From NCBI GenBank assembly GCA_038897115.1, contig JAWAXC010000006.1, positions 1-52,924 on the forward strand: a DNA stretch of 52,924 nt. Reading direction: 5' to 3'. This DNA comes from Sulfolobales archaeon. Lineage in GTDB: Archaea; Thermoproteota; Thermoprotei_A; Sulfolobales; AG1. Position 1 is the first letter of the stretch. Each line of letters starts with the position of its first letter. The position numbers and the translations under genes are program-made. The notes under the pieces were generated by a model. The model searched no databases. It saw only the letters and a program-made list of their open reading frames with translations, and had not been told where the DNA came from. This document shows, piece by piece, positions 34,825 to 44,810 of the stretch.

Positions 34825-34840
34825 GGGCTAGGGCTAGCCC
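34825..34840. other. 6-bp stem-loop upstream of taw1
   Basis: GGGCTA (34825-34830) and TAGCCC (34835-34840) flank the loop GGGC, in the divergent gap between the gene ending at 34715 and taw1. It is too far from either start to judge a role. Confidence 0.3.
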
Positions 34841-34953
34841 TTGGTATGTGATTGTTTCAGCGGCTTCGGAAAAGGATCTGTTCTATGTAGCTTCATATTT
34901 GGTTTTAAGCATTGAGACGTATTTATTTTTAGTAAGGTAGAACGTGAGGAGAT

Positions 34954-36021
34954 ATGACGGTAAGGCTCCAAGTGGTTAGGGATCCATATAAGGAGATAAA
35001 TGATAAGCTTAGAGCTCAGAAGTATCATTTAATAGGCTCCCATTCAGCTGTTAAGAAGTGTTTATGGACACATAAGGCTGTTTATGAGGGTAAATTCTGC
35101 TATAAGGGTAAATTTTATGGTATTGAGAGTCATAGATGTATTCAATCCTCTGTATCTACTCAGTGGTGTTGGAACGCATGTATGCACTGCTGGAGATTAA
35201 GGCCAACAGATATTGTTGATGAGTGGGATGAGAAGGGTCTCATAAGTATTGATGATCCTAGGTTTATTGTTGAGATGTCTATAATAGAGCATAGAAGAAC
35301 GATCTCAGGCTATAAGGCTCTCGGCGTTCCTGAGGAGGTCATAAGAGAGGCTATGGATCCAAAGCATGTTGCGATAAGCCTAACAGGTGAGAACACACTC
35401 TATCCAAGGCTCGGCGAGTTAATAAAGGAATATCATAGAAGGGGTATAACAACATTTCTAGTTACAAGAGCTGTAAGGCCAGATATACTTGCTAACCTTG
35501 ATGAGGAGCCTTCCCAGCTCTATATATCCCTTGAGACCTATGATGAAGAGGGCTACGAATTCTTCACAGCCCCCCTTGTGGCGAATGCGTGGAGGCTGAC
35601 AATGGAGACTATAGAGATGCTCCCCAGCTTCACATGTCCCACAGTATATAGGATAACAGCTGTTAGGGGGTGGAATATGGATGAAAAGGCTGTCAAGGGA
35701 TTTGCAAGGCTTGTTGAGATAGGGATGCCAACATTCATAGAGGTGAAAGCATATATGCATATCGGCACATCGGTGACAAGGCTTACAAGGGATAACATGC
35801 CTACACATGAAGAGATACTAAGATTCGCGGAGGAGCTAGCAAAGGAGACTGGGTATAGGCTTGTATCCCATAGCAGGCCATCCAGAGTAGCTCTTCTATC
35901 GAAGCTAGATAAACCCCTTATAAGGCATGGCAATGCTAAGATCTCCTGGTGGGATCCTGACTATGAGGGAGAAGACGAGTATGAATACCAAAGTGTATAT
36001 GGTGTTATAGCAACTAAATAA
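34954..36021 (+). CDS. taw1: tRNA 4-demethylwyosine synthase Taw1
   Basis: A radical SAM enzyme that joins pyruvate carbons to N1-methylguanosine 37 of tRNA-Phe, the tricyclic step of wyosine synthesis. The SAM cluster cysteines are C72, C76 and C79 (CWNACMHC), and a second cluster is indicated by C36, C49 and C62; the 13-13-10-4-3 spacing equals that described for the Methanocaldococcus TYW1. IQSSVSTQWCWNACMHCWR and SLTGENTLYPRL are family markers. At 355 residues it lacks the flavodoxin domain of eukaryotic TYW1, as in other archaea. GAGGAG precedes ATG 34954. Confidence 0.95.
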   Translation: MTVRLQVVRDPYKEINDKLRAQKYHLIGSHSAVKKCLWTHKAVYEGKFCYKGKFYGIESHRCIQSSVSTQWCWNACMHCWRLRPTDIVDEWDEKGLISIDDPRFIVEMSIIEHRRTISGYKALGVPEEVIREAMDPKHVAISLTGENTLYPRLGELIKEYHRRGITTFLVTRAVRPDILANLDEEPSQLYISLETYDEEGYEFFTAPLVANAWRLTMETIEMLPSFTCPTVYRITAVRGWNMDEKAVKGFARLVEIGMPTFIEVKAYMHIGTSVTRLTRDNMPTHEEILRFAEELAKETGYRLVSHSRPSRVALLSKLDKPLIRHGNAKISWWDPDYEGEDEYEYQSVYGVIATK

Positions 36022-36053
36022 CCCAATGTCTTAATATATTGCTATGTGTCAAG

Positions 36054-36611
36054 CTATATTGGTTCAAACCAGTATGTTATATAGCCTTCAGGATCTCTTC
36101 TACCAACTTTTAACCTCATCTTCATACCTGGAGCGAGCTTTTCATGGCTATCTACATTTATCCATGCCAATATATTAAAGCCTTGAGGCATTCTCACTAT
36201 ACCAACAATATAGTCTTTTAAATGTGAGAAGCTGAGAGGCTTAACATTTATTACTGTCCATGTTAACAGTTCTCCCTCACCATCTATATCGATCCACTCC
36301 ATATTCCTTACCCTACACTTAGGGCAGTCGGGCTGGGGTGGGAAGTATATTGTTCCACATTCTTTACATTTAGTTGTTCTAACCACTCCATTCCTCAAAC
36401 CTTTGAAGAACTCCTCGATATTTTTAACAGGTATTACATATCTTAGCCTTAGCTCTCTCACATCAAGCCACATGGGAGCCCCTGTCTTCGGATCTTGATA
36501 TATTGGTAGGCCGGTCTCTCTAACAATATTATCTATTAATGATAGAGCCTCCTCAGAAAGCCTGTCTATATGTTCTGGGAGCTTCTTTATAATAGTCTTA
36601 TCATCGCTCAT
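36054..36611 (-). CDS. DUF35/OB-fold acyl-CoA-associated zinc-ribbon protein
   Basis: The zinc ribbon CKECGTIYFPPQPDCPKC and the following OB fold (GEGELLTWTVINVKP, DYIVGIVRMPQGFNILAWIN) are those of DUF35 proteins, which pair with thiolase-fold enzymes. At 185 residues it has a helical N-terminal extension beyond the usual core. Its start overlaps the thiolase stop by four bases. In archaea such proteins bridge acetoacetyl-CoA thiolase and HMG-CoA synthase; in bacteria a DUF35 protein partners the Ltp2 aldolase. Here it sits with an acyl-CoA dehydrogenase and no HMG-CoA synthase. Confidence 0.85.
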   Translation of the reverse strand: MSDDKTIIKKLPEHIDRLSEEALSLIDNIVRETGLPIYQDPKTGAPMWLDVRELRLRYVIPVKNIEEFFKGLRNGVVRTTKCKECGTIYFPPQPDCPKCRVRNMEWIDIDGEGELLTWTVINVKPLSFSHLKDYIVGIVRMPQGFNILAWINVDSHEKLAPGMKMRLKVGRRDPEGYITYWFEPI

Positions 36612-37789
36612 GGCTTATCCACCGATAGTGCTGCTGTGAATACGTAATGCCCTGTACCACCTACATTATGTGCCAAAGCCCATCCCCTCTTTATAGGAGC
36701 CTGCCTCCCCCTCTCCACCCTCTGTTGAAGCTGTCTAGTAAGCTCTACAAGCATACCAACTCCCGTGGCTCCTATTGGATGGCCCTTAGCCTTTAGCCCT
36801 CCATCTAGGTTAACCGGTATTAATCCCCCTATATATGTTTGCTTCTCTCTCACCACTATATGCTCCTCACCCTTCTTAACAAATCCCATATCGCTTAAGG
36901 CCATTAGCTCTGCTATTGTAAATGCATCGTGGAGATTAGCTACATCGAAGTACTTCGCGGGATTCTTAGGATCTACACCTATTTTCTTGTAGAGCATCTC
37001 AGCAGCTACCCTGGTCGCCTCTAAACCTATATAATCGCTTCTCTTACTTAGATTAGAGGTTCCATTCGCATATCCCCACCCTCTTATCCATATAGGCGAA
37101 TCTGTTATTTTCATAGCTATGTCCTCGCTTGCAAGGATAAGGGCTGCGGCTCCATCTGTTATCGGGGATGAGTCGTAGAGCTTTAGCGGCCATGCAACGT
37201 ATCTAGAGGACATGCATTGCTCAACAGTGATTCTGTTTTGGAAGTGTGCCTTAGGATTCATCGATCCGTAGTAATGGTTCTTCACAGCAACCTCACATAG
37301 ATCTTCCTCTCTCACCCCAAACCTCTTCATATATGAGGTGGCATACATAGCATAGTAGCCTGGAAACGTCATCCCAAAGTTCTGGAATTCCCAGAAATAG
37401 TTTCCAGCCCTTCCAATCAGCTCGACAACCTGTGGGGTTGTAGATTCATTCATCTTCTCAACACCTATAACAAGGACTATGCTAGCCTCACCACTTGCTA
37501 TCATGTTATAAGCAGTTCTAGTCGCAGCTAATCCGGTGGCGCATGCAGCCTCAACCCTAATACCGTTTTTCGGTACCAGACCAGCATATTCCCCGATGAG
37601 GACAGCTGGTAATGGCTCGCTTGACCAGCTACCGACGTTGCCAACTACAAAGCTATCTATATCCTCAGGGCCTATTCTAGCCTCATCCAGGGCTTCTTTT
37701 ATAGCTTCATATGCTATCTCTGCTAGTGTTGCATCTGTTCTATAGCCATATCTAGCTATTCCTGTCCCTACTATTGCGACTCTCTTCAT
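36608..37789 (-). CDS. Thiolase-fold acetyl-CoA acetyltransferase (SCP-x type)
   Basis: A thiolase-superfamily enzyme: the nucleophilic Cys lies in VEAACATGLAAT (around residue 80), followed by NLHDAFTIAE and the histidine motif KGHPIGATG, then HNVGGTGHYVF where classic thiolases carry a second cysteine. That pattern marks the SCP-x/archaeal class. Length 393 is normal. It is coupled by four-base overlaps to the acyl-CoA dehydrogenase upstream and the DUF35 protein downstream, so the two likely form a complex. Whether it makes acetoacetyl-CoA, cleaves 3-ketoacyl-CoA or acts as an aldolase is open. Confidence 0.87.
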   Translation of the reverse strand: MKRVAIVGTGIARYGYRTDATLAEIAYEAIKEALDEARIGPEDIDSFVVGNVGSWSSEPLPAVLIGEYAGLVPKNGIRVEAACATGLAATRTAYNMIASGEASIVLVIGVEKMNESTTPQVVELIGRAGNYFWEFQNFGMTFPGYYAMYATSYMKRFGVREEDLCEVAVKNHYYGSMNPKAHFQNRITVEQCMSSRYVAWPLKLYDSSPITDGAAALILASEDIAMKITDSPIWIRGWGYANGTSNLSKRSDYIGLEATRVAAEMLYKKIGVDPKNPAKYFDVANLHDAFTIAELMALSDMGFVKKGEEHIVVREKQTYIGGLIPVNLDGGLKAKGHPIGATGVGMLVELTRQLQQRVERGRQAPIKRGWALAHNVGGTGHYVFTAALSVDKP

Positions 37790-39018
37790 AGAACCAACCT
37801 CGCAACCTCCTCGGGGATAAGGTTTTTCTCCCTGAGAATCCTTATCAGCTGCCTATATGCTACAAGTCTCTGTATCTCATTTGTCCCCTCATAGATCTGT
37901 ATGATCTTTACGTCTCTGAGAAACCTCTCAATCCCAGTTTCCCTTATAACACCAACGCCCCCATGAAGATTTATTGCTCTACTAGCTATCTCCTCCGCAG
38001 CCTCTGAGGCAAAGAATTTAGCTAGTGAGGCTACAAATGTGAATTCCCTCTTACCCTCATCAGCTAGTTTAGCTGCTAAATAGGCCATATATCTAGATGC
38101 AAGGATCTTTGCCAAGATCTCTACGAGATCGAATTGGACTGCTTGGAAGAAAGCTAGTGGATAGCCAAAGGCATACCTCTGATGCACATATTTAAAGGTT
38201 TTCTCGAAAAGGGCCTGCGCTATTCCAACAGCCTGTGCAGCTATCCCTATCCTTGTTCTATCAAAGGTCTCCATAGCTATGAGGAACCCCAGATCCTCTG
38301 CGCCAACTCTATTATCATCAGGCACAACAACATCCTCCAATGTTAACTCATATATATGGCTTCCCCTAAGCCCCATCTTATCGTACCTCTGATCCAATCT
38401 GAACCCGGGGGTTCCCTTTTCAACTATGAAGAACGTTAACCCCATGTGGCGTGATCTCTTATCGGGTGGGGGCGAGGTCCTCGCGAGCACTAAGATATAA
38501 TCTGCTAGATCTGCATTACTTATAAAGGCTTTCCTCCCATTTATAACCCATTTATCCCCCCTCTTCTCCGCCCTAGTCTGGATCCCCGCTACATCGGAAC
38601 CGCAGCATGGCTCTGTTACTGCGAAGGCGCCAAATTTCTCTCCTCTCGCTATCTCTGGTAAGTATCTCTTCCTCTGCTCCTCAGATCCAAATAGTATTAT
38701 GGGTATTGCGAATAGCTCATTAGTTCCTATTACAACGCTAACTGCCGGTGAAACCCTAGAGATCTCCTCAACCAGTATAACCATGCTTATATGATCCTCT
38801 CCCTGACCTCCATAGGCTTCTGGAATTCCTATGCCGAAAAATCCCTGTTTAGCCATATCTTCTAAAAGATCCCTTGGTATCTCATCTCTCTCATCGATCT
38901 CCATAGCTATAGGCTCGATCTTCTTCTCAACGAACTCACGCACACTTCTTCTGAAGAGCTCATGCTCGCTTGAAAGCTTTATACTAAGATCTTCTAGTGT
39001 TTCAAATGGAAAAACCAT
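37786..39018 (-). CDS. Acyl-CoA dehydrogenase
   Basis: An FAD-dependent alpha,beta-dehydrogenase of acyl-CoA. Markers: PEAYGGQGEDH, AVTEPCCGSDVAGIQT, WVINGRKAFISNADLADY, and the C-terminal IRETGIERFLRDVKI...QIYEGTNEIQ with the usual catalytic Glu in YEGTNE. The frame extends to 39138, but the first 40 residues are AT-coded and unlike the family; ATG 39018 (MVFPFETLEDL) gives 410 residues, a usual length. First gene of a three-gene run with thiolase and DUF35 protein; divergent from an acyl-CoA ligase. Confidence 0.92.
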   Translation of the reverse strand: MVFPFETLEDLSIKLSSEHELFRRSVREFVEKKIEPIAMEIDERDEIPRDLLEDMAKQGFFGIGIPEAYGGQGEDHISMVILVEEISRVSPAVSVVIGTNELFAIPIILFGSEEQRKRYLPEIARGEKFGAFAVTEPCCGSDVAGIQTRAEKRGDKWVINGRKAFISNADLADYILVLARTSPPPDKRSRHMGLTFFIVEKGTPGFRLDQRYDKMGLRGSHIYELTLEDVVVPDDNRVGAEDLGFLIAMETFDRTRIGIAAQAVGIAQALFEKTFKYVHQRYAFGYPLAFFQAVQFDLVEILAKILASRYMAYLAAKLADEGKREFTFVASLAKFFASEAAEEIASRAINLHGGVGVIRETGIERFLRDVKIIQIYEGTNEIQRLVAYRQLIRILREKNLIPEEVARLVL

Positions 39019-39156
39019 TACATCACCAAATATCTCTCTGCTAAGGGCTAAAAATGTATTATGCATATAAGAAAGGCTAAGATTAGTAGGAGTGAAATTA
39101 ACACATAGATTATTATTATTAAACCTAATTATATACAAAGTACATAAACGTTATGC

Positions 39157-39170
39157 CTTTATATATTTAG
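39157..39170 (+). promoter_or_regulatory. TATA box of the acyl-CoA ligase gene
   Basis: CTTTATATATTTAG is centred about 26 bases before TTG 39190, predicting a leaderless or very short-leader transcript. Confidence 0.45.
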
Positions 39171-39195
39171 CTAAGATAATATTTAGGGGTTGGAT

Positions 39196-40944
39196 ATGCA
39201 GCCTCCACTATTGTCTTCGGAGGAGGTTTTCAATAAATATATCAAGCCTAGGATATGGGTCAAGAGCTATGATGAGGGGGTTCCCCCAGATGTTGAGATA
39301 AAATATTTTCCGCTATATGAGATCCTTGATGAAGCTGTTAGGAGATATCCTAATAGAGATGCGCAAATCTTTATGGGTAGGAGGATTAGCTATAAAACAC
39401 TAGGGGATCATAGTGATAGGCTTGCACATGCTTTTAAAGAGATGGGGGTTGGAAAGGGAGATGTAATTGCTCTTCACATGCCAAATAGCCCCTCATATAC
39501 TATAGCGTTTTTCGCAGCCCTCAAGGTAGGGGCTATAGTTTCTCCAATGAATCCTCTCTATACACCTAGAGAGATAGCCTTCCAAATCAAATCCTCAGGA
39601 TCGAGGATCCTGGTGACCACCAACATCCTCTATAAAAATGCTGAGCAAGCCTTGAAGGAGGTAAAGGTTGAGAGGGTTATAGTAGCTGGTATTGAAGACT
39701 ATATGCCACCTCTTCTAAAGCCCCTGGCTAGGCTTAGGCTTAAACCGCCTAAGATAAGCTATAGTGATAAGATAGTAAGGCTATCTGATCTCATTAGGAG
39801 CTATAGCCCTTCTACATATAGGGAAAAGATCGATCCTCTTGAGGATATAGCAGCTCTTATGTATACAGGTGGAACTACAGGTGTGCCAAAGGGTGCTAAG
39901 ATTCTACATGGAAATATAGTGGCTAATCTACAACAGATAAAGCCCTTATATGATGTGATTAGAAAGAAGAGATCTGTTGAAGGTCCTATGAGGTTCATCG
40001 GGATCCTACCCTGGTACCATATATATGGCTTGGTAGTTGTCATGCTATACTCGATATACGATGGTGGAACTGTTATAGTGTTTCCAAGACCCGATATAGA
40101 GGGTCTGATGAAGAGTGTGGAAAAGTATAGAGCCCACGTTCTCCATGGAGTGCCGACCCTCTATAATGCGATAATTAATCATCCAAAGGTAGATAGGTAT
40201 AGGTTGAACACGCTTCTATTCTGTATATCAGGAGCAGCACCTCTACCAATAGAGGTTGCTAAGAGGTTTGAGGCGCGAACAGGTGCTGTTCTGAGAGAGG
40301 GCTATGGCTTAACGGAGACAGCTGTTGTAACCCACGTTAACCCCCTATATGGGAAGAATAAGTTGGGTAGCATAGGTATTCCAATACCCAGTACATATGC
40401 TGCCATAGCAGATCTAGAGAAACCCATCTTGCTCCCTCCGGGAGCTGTTGGTGAGATCGTGATCTCCGGGCCGCAGGTTATGAAGGGCTATACAGCTGAG
40501 GATGAGAATAGAGATGCATTCTTCACAGCACATGGTCTTAGATGGTTCAGAACAGGGGATATAGGTTATATGGATGAAGAGGGCTATTTCTATGTGCTGG
40601 ATAGAAAGAAAGAGATGATCAAGTATAAGGGCTATTCTGTATATCCAAGGGAGATAGAGGAGGTTCTAATGATGCATGAATGTGTTAAAGAAGCAGCTGT
40701 AGTGGGAATCCCAGCACCAGATGTTGGAGAGATCCCTAAGGCTTTTATAGTACTTAAAAGTGAGTGTAAGGATAAAGTTAGAGAGACTGATATATTGAAA
40801 TGGGTAGAGGATAAGTTAGCACCATATAAGAGGCCAAAGGTTGTAGAGTTTAGAGAGGAGCTCCCTAAAAGCCCTGTTGGAAAGATACTCAGAAGAGTTC
40901 TAAGGGATGAGGAGTTGAAGAAGCTCTCCCTAGGAGGAAAGTAA
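39196..40944 (+). CDS. Long/medium-chain acyl-CoA ligase (AMP-forming)
   Basis: Activates a carboxylic acid to its CoA thioester through an acyl-adenylate. Core motifs: the P-loop-like MYTGGTTGVPKGAK, EGYGLTETAVVTHVNP and FRTGDIGYMDEEGYFYVLDRKKEMIKYKGY-type hinge (seen as WFRTGDIGYMDE and LDRKKEMIKYKG), with the C-terminal catalytic lysine in KSPVGKILRR. About 582 residues. ATG 39196 follows AGGGG; TTG 39190 is an alternative. Divergent from the acyl-CoA dehydrogenase run, so the four genes probably serve one fatty-acid or aromatic-acid degradation route. Confidence 0.92.
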   Translation: MQPPLLSSEEVFNKYIKPRIWVKSYDEGVPPDVEIKYFPLYEILDEAVRRYPNRDAQIFMGRRISYKTLGDHSDRLAHAFKEMGVGKGDVIALHMPNSPSYTIAFFAALKVGAIVSPMNPLYTPREIAFQIKSSGSRILVTTNILYKNAEQALKEVKVERVIVAGIEDYMPPLLKPLARLRLKPPKISYSDKIVRLSDLIRSYSPSTYREKIDPLEDIAALMYTGGTTGVPKGAKILHGNIVANLQQIKPLYDVIRKKRSVEGPMRFIGILPWYHIYGLVVVMLYSIYDGGTVIVFPRPDIEGLMKSVEKYRAHVLHGVPTLYNAIINHPKVDRYRLNTLLFCISGAAPLPIEVAKRFEARTGAVLREGYGLTETAVVTHVNPLYGKNKLGSIGIPIPSTYAAIADLEKPILLPPGAVGEIVISGPQVMKGYTAEDENRDAFFTAHGLRWFRTGDIGYMDEEGYFYVLDRKKEMIKYKGYSVYPREIEEVLMMHECVKEAAVVGIPAPDVGEIPKAFIVLKSECKDKVRETDILKWVEDKLAPYKRPKVVEFREELPKSPVGKILRRVLRDEELKKLSLGGK

Positions 40945-40980
40945 TTTCGCTCCTTCAACTGAAAGGTTTCAATAATTATT

Positions 40981-41646
40981 TTATTCTAGATGGTTCTCAC
41001 TTTTGATGGTAAATATGCAGTTAAGGATCCTTATTAAATCCTTATAGTGAAGCTGGCCAGGAGCTGTTGGCTCACTTACATAGCCATATATAAGTTTGGA
41101 TCCGAGAATACCGAATGCCAGCCTCTCCATAGGATCAGCTGCGATTGGCATGAGGGAGAGGTTCTCATATCCTATATCGAGTAGAGATGATAGAAGAGCC
41201 CTGTAACCTTTAAACGCTTTAACAGCTATCTTCACACTATAGGCTTTATCAACATATCTAGTTATAGCTTCCATAACCTCTTCCGTTGTAGGTAATCTAT
41301 TTATATAATGTATAGATACGATTCTACCCTCATATGGAACATCATATCTCTTAAGGTATGATGCCTCAACATCATACATAATCCCTAGCTCATATAGCCT
41401 TTTGAGATATCTAGATTTCCACACCGCATCAACGGCCCTCACACCTCCTTCTGAGGTCTCCCTTATCGTTACTATAATTTTAGATCTATACTTAGCCAGC
41501 CTCTCAGGATCTAGTAGGGTTGGGTTCTCCATATAGTCGAGTCTGAGTTCTATAAAGTCAGCCTCTTCTATACCGTCTATTAGATCTAGATCAGCGGTTG
41601 TCCTTATAGGAAGCGATGCTACTACCAGAGGCTTTTTAACCATCAA
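40981..41646 (-). CDS. aroD: 3-Dehydroquinate dehydratase, type I
   Basis: Third step of the shikimate route, by Schiff base. Catalytic residues are seen: Glu in IELRLDY, His in IVSIHYIN and the Schiff-base Lys in VKIAVKAFKGY. SEPTAPGQL is the substrate loop. Length 221 is typical of archaeal type I enzymes. It is the last gene of the aromatic run and overlaps the end of aroA by 11 bases. Confidence 0.93.
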   Translation of the reverse strand: MMVKKPLVVASLPIRTTADLDLIDGIEEADFIELRLDYMENPTLLDPERLAKYRSKIIVTIRETSEGGVRAVDAVWKSRYLKRLYELGIMYDVEASYLKRYDVPYEGRIVSIHYINRLPTTEEVMEAITRYVDKAYSVKIAVKAFKGYRALLSSLLDIGYENLSLMPIAADPMERLAFGILGSKLIYGYVSEPTAPGQLHYKDLIRILNCIFTIKSENHLE

Positions 41647-42883
41647 TCCTCAGGACACCACCTATCAATCTAAGATCATTCCAGAAGCTAGGATTACTCT
41701 TATTAACACACTCCGCATTCTCTATTACACCACCTATCTTTAGAGCGAGCGCTGAGGCCATCATAGCTATCCTATGGTCACCTCCACAATCTATTATAGC
41801 TTCTCTTAAATCCATACTACGCTGACCCTCAATTTCTAGAAAACCCTCTCTATAAGATGCCCTAATATTAAAGCTCCTTAGAGTATTTATTATAGTTTCG
41901 ATCCTATTGCTCTCCTTAATCCTAAGCCTCTCCACACCCCCGATCCTAGTTGTTCCATTTGCCATAGCTGCCACAGGTGCTATAGATGGCCCGAGATCAG
42001 GGGCGTCCTCTATATCAACACTTATAGCATTATATTCATCACTAGCTTCAGCATGCCAAGAGCCATCTATATATCTGCTATAAGCCCCCATAGACCTGTA
42101 GATCTCCACTATCGAATGATCTCCAAAATAATCCCGCGGCTGTGGTAGATCATAAATCTCTATCGAACCCCCTGTTATGAGTGCCGAGGCCACATAGAAT
42201 GAGGATAAAGCGTAGTCACCTTCTACTTTTCTCTTAACGATGCTGGGCTTTTCAACCCTCTCTACGGATATTTTATCTATATCTATTATTGTGTTACATC
42301 CAAAATCTCTTAGTACATCTCGTGTTAAATATATATAGCTTTTAGACACTATTGGGGGATCAATATAGATATTGCCATACTCCTTGAGGCAAAATGCTAT
42401 CATATACCCAGATATATATTGACTGCTCTCCGAACCCCTTATTCTGATCCAGTTATCATCTAGTCTTCCCTCAACAACTATTGGAAGCCTTGTTGACGAG
42501 ATATTCACACCCCTATCTCTTGTGGCTTCTACTATTGCGTCTAAAGGTCTTCTTCTTAGTGTATAGTCACCATCTATATAGACTCTCCCTCCAATCACGG
42601 TTATTATTGGTATTAGGATCCTAAGAGTGGTTGCGGAGCCCCCTACATAGATCCTCTCATTAACGATCCTCGGCATATCTTTAGTCTCAAACCTAGCTCC
42701 ACTAATTCTAACCCCTAGCGCCTCTACAGCCCTTATAGCTGCTCTCACATCATCCGAAAGTGGAAGATCCTCTATTTCCACAGGGGATAACAATGATGAG
42801 AAAATAAGCCTTATAGCATGGCTCTTAGATCTTGGTGCTTTAAGCCTCCCACTTATCTTGGATCTTTCTAAATACACCTTCAT
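41636..42883 (-). CDS. aroA: EPSP synthase (3-phosphoshikimate 1-carboxyvinyltransferase)
   Basis: Adds enolpyruvate to shikimate 3-phosphate. Markers: the N-terminal KAPRSKSHAIRLI phosphate loop, GGSATTLRILIP (the equivalent of GNAGTxxR), SSQYISGYMIA, DYALSSFYVASALI, and C-terminal LRIKESNRIETI and DCGGDHRIAMM. Length 415 is usual. Two bases separate it from aroK upstream. The GSATT variant of the PEP loop is common in archaeal enzymes. Confidence 0.95.
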   Translation of the reverse strand: MKVYLERSKISGRLKAPRSKSHAIRLIFSSLLSPVEIEDLPLSDDVRAAIRAVEALGVRISGARFETKDMPRIVNERIYVGGSATTLRILIPIITVIGGRVYIDGDYTLRRRPLDAIVEATRDRGVNISSTRLPIVVEGRLDDNWIRIRGSESSQYISGYMIAFCLKEYGNIYIDPPIVSKSYIYLTRDVLRDFGCNTIIDIDKISVERVEKPSIVKRKVEGDYALSSFYVASALITGGSIEIYDLPQPRDYFGDHSIVEIYRSMGAYSRYIDGSWHAEASDEYNAISVDIEDAPDLGPSIAPVAAMANGTTRIGGVERLRIKESNRIETIINTLRSFNIRASYREGFLEIEGQRSMDLREAIIDCGGDHRIAMMASALALKIGGVIENAECVNKSNPSFWNDLRLIGGVLRIDG

Positions 42884-42885
42884 AG

Positions 42886-43665
42886 CTATAACCTCGTAAT
42901 ACTGACAGGCTCTACCACTATAGTTCTACCCTCTCTTAGAAATAGATCTACAAGTGGGCCTTCATCACCTTTTCTAGCTAAAGCAAAGATCGACGGGCCA
43001 TTACCAGAAACACCCGAAGCTAGGGCTCCAAGCTCTAAGGCCTTCTTTATAAGTTTTGTATCATATCCAAGGATCTCTGCCACAGCTATTCCGTTAAGCC
43101 TCATCGCGGTTATTATATCTCCCTTCAAAGCTATTTTAAAGATCTCTGTGAAGAGTGTTTCAAACCTCTTGAGAGACCCTAGATCTACTTTTGGCCTACC
43201 ACCTCTAACAAGGATAACAGCTACAACGTCGTCAGGGGGGTTTCTAAGATCTATGATCCTCATCTCCCTATTATTTGTTAATGATATACCACCGTGATAT
43301 GCTGCTGTTGCATCATCATAAGCCCCGGTTACTGAGACACCAGCTTTTATTGAGAGCTCAGCTGCTAGCTTTGGCGTATCTATATCTTTCAAGCTATATT
43401 TAGCTTTTATAGCCTCTATAAGCGCTACAGCTACAGCACTACTTGTTTTTAACCCGCTTTCAGGAGGTAGCGGGGATCTCACTATAATCCTCAGCTCTGG
43501 CAAACCGATCTTCTCTTTAAAATAGTTTACAATGGTTCTCGTTAAGTTAGTATGTGCTCCACTACCTTCTTCAACATCAACCTCAATTTTAATGTTGATA
43601 GCCATCGTAGATCCCAGCCAGCTGGGGATTGCATTAACTATCGAGATCCCTGCGAAGGCCCACAT
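42886..43665 (-). CDS. aroK: Archaeal shikimate kinase (GHMP family)
   Basis: Phosphorylates shikimate; this is the archaeal GHMP-type enzyme, unrelated to bacterial AroK. The ATP loop is [22 protein letters not shown], seen as [12 protein letters not shown], preceded by an N-terminal [29 protein letters not shown] and [13 protein letters not shown] complete the GHMP motifs. Length 259 is normal. Its start overlaps the aroC end by 28 bases. Confidence 0.92.
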   Translation of the reverse strand: MWAFAGISIVNAIPSWLGSTMAINIKIEVDVEEGSGAHTNLTRTIVNYFKEKIGLPELRIIVRSPLPPESGLKTSSAVAVALIEAIKAKYSLKDIDTPKLAAELSIKAGVSVTGAYDDATAAYHGGISLTNNREMRIIDLRNPPDDVVAVILVRGGRPKVDLGSLKRFETLFTEIFKIALKGDIITAMRLNGIAVAEILGYDTKLIKKALELGALASGVSGNGPSIFALARKGDEGPLVDLFLREGRTIVVEPVSITRL

Positions 43666-44810
43666 GCCTCTCTATACCTCCTCCAACCTTCCTCGATCTT
43701 ATCTGCATCGCCTGGGGATATTCTAACGGGATTTATAACCCCAGATCTTATCGCATGATCCGCGATCACCAGGGCCACCATCGATTCTACCACCGAGACC
43801 CCTCTAATAGCTACAGCAGGGTCGTGTCTACCTGTTACCGATATAAATGTTTCTTGCATTGTTCTAAGATCTATTGTTTTCTGGGGCTTCCTAATAGAGC
43901 TTGTTGGTTTGAAGGCACATCTAATCACTATATCCTCGCCCGTGGTTATGCCTCCCAGAATGCCACCACTATAGTTATACCTCCATCTAGGTCTACCATC
44001 CCTTAGCACGATCTCATCGCTAGCCTCACTCCCCCTCATCTTAGAGGCTTTAAAACCAAGTCCATATTCGAACCCAACAACAGCTGGTATTGACATAACA
44101 GCCTTTGCCAGATCAGCCTTGATCTTGTCGAAAACAGGCTCGCCGAGACCTGCTGGGGGGTTCTTCACAACAATCTCTGCAACACCTCCATAGCTATCAC
44201 CCTCCTTCATAGCCTGCATTATCATCTCCTCATAGATCTTCTCTATATCCTTTCTACAGGCTCTAACAGGGCTATTACGGGAACATAGGATCTCTTCGAA
44301 GCTAGGTGTTATATCGATTTCAAAGGGTCCTAGGCTTCGTAGATGCCCAGCGATCCATGTGTCTGTAAGCATTAACAGCTTCTTCGCTATTGCACCTCCA
44401 ATCACCCTTGCAACGGTCTCTCTCGCGCTAGCCCTCCCACCCCCTCTATAGTCCCAGTTCTCATATCCATATCTCATTATATATGGAAGATCAGCATGTC
44501 CAGGTCTAGGTTTATACCTTATCTCCTCATACGGCTTGGAGATAACATCTACATTCCTAACTATAACCGCTATAGGAGCTCCTGTGGTTCTTCCATTGAA
44601 GACCCCAGAGAGGATCTCTGGCTTATCCTCCTCCCTCCTACTAGATACATAGAGCCTCCCAGGTCTTCTAAAAGATAGCTCAAATGCTATATCATCTTCA
44701 CTTAATGGAAGCCCAGCAGGCACACCATCTATAACCACCCCTACGGCTACTCCATGGCTCTCGCCGAAGGTGGTTATTCTCAGCATTCCACCGAAGGTAT
44801 TTCCCGGCAT
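43638..44810 (-). CDS. aroC: Chorismate synthase
   Basis: Last step to chorismate, needing reduced FMN. Markers: [61 protein letters not shown] and [18 protein letters not shown]. Length 390 is normal. It overlaps aroE upstream by 31 bases and aroK downstream by 28. Confidence 0.96.
   Translation of the reverse strand: MPGNTFGGMLRITTFGESHGVAVGVVIDGVPAGLPLSEDDIAFELSFRRPGRLYVSSRREEDKPEILSGVFNGRTTGAPIAVIVRNVDVISKPYEEIRYKPRPGHADLPYIMRYGYENWDYRGGGRASARETVARVIGGAIAKKLLMLTDTWIAGHLRSLGPFEIDITPSFEEILCSRNSPVRACRKDIEKIYEEMIMQAMKEGDSYGGVAEIVVKNPPAGLGEPVFDKIKADLAKAVMSIPAVVGFEYGLGFKASKMRGSEASDEIVLRDGRPRWRYNYSGGILGGITTGEDIVIRCAFKPTSSIRKPQKTIDLRTMQETFISVTGRHDPAVAIRGVSVVESMVALVIADHAIRSGVINPVRISPGDADKIEEGWRRYREACGPSQGSR

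Noticed and set aside
34834-35028. Minus-strand ORF upstream of taw1
   Set aside because: It overlaps the taw1 start and its translation has no protein-like pattern.
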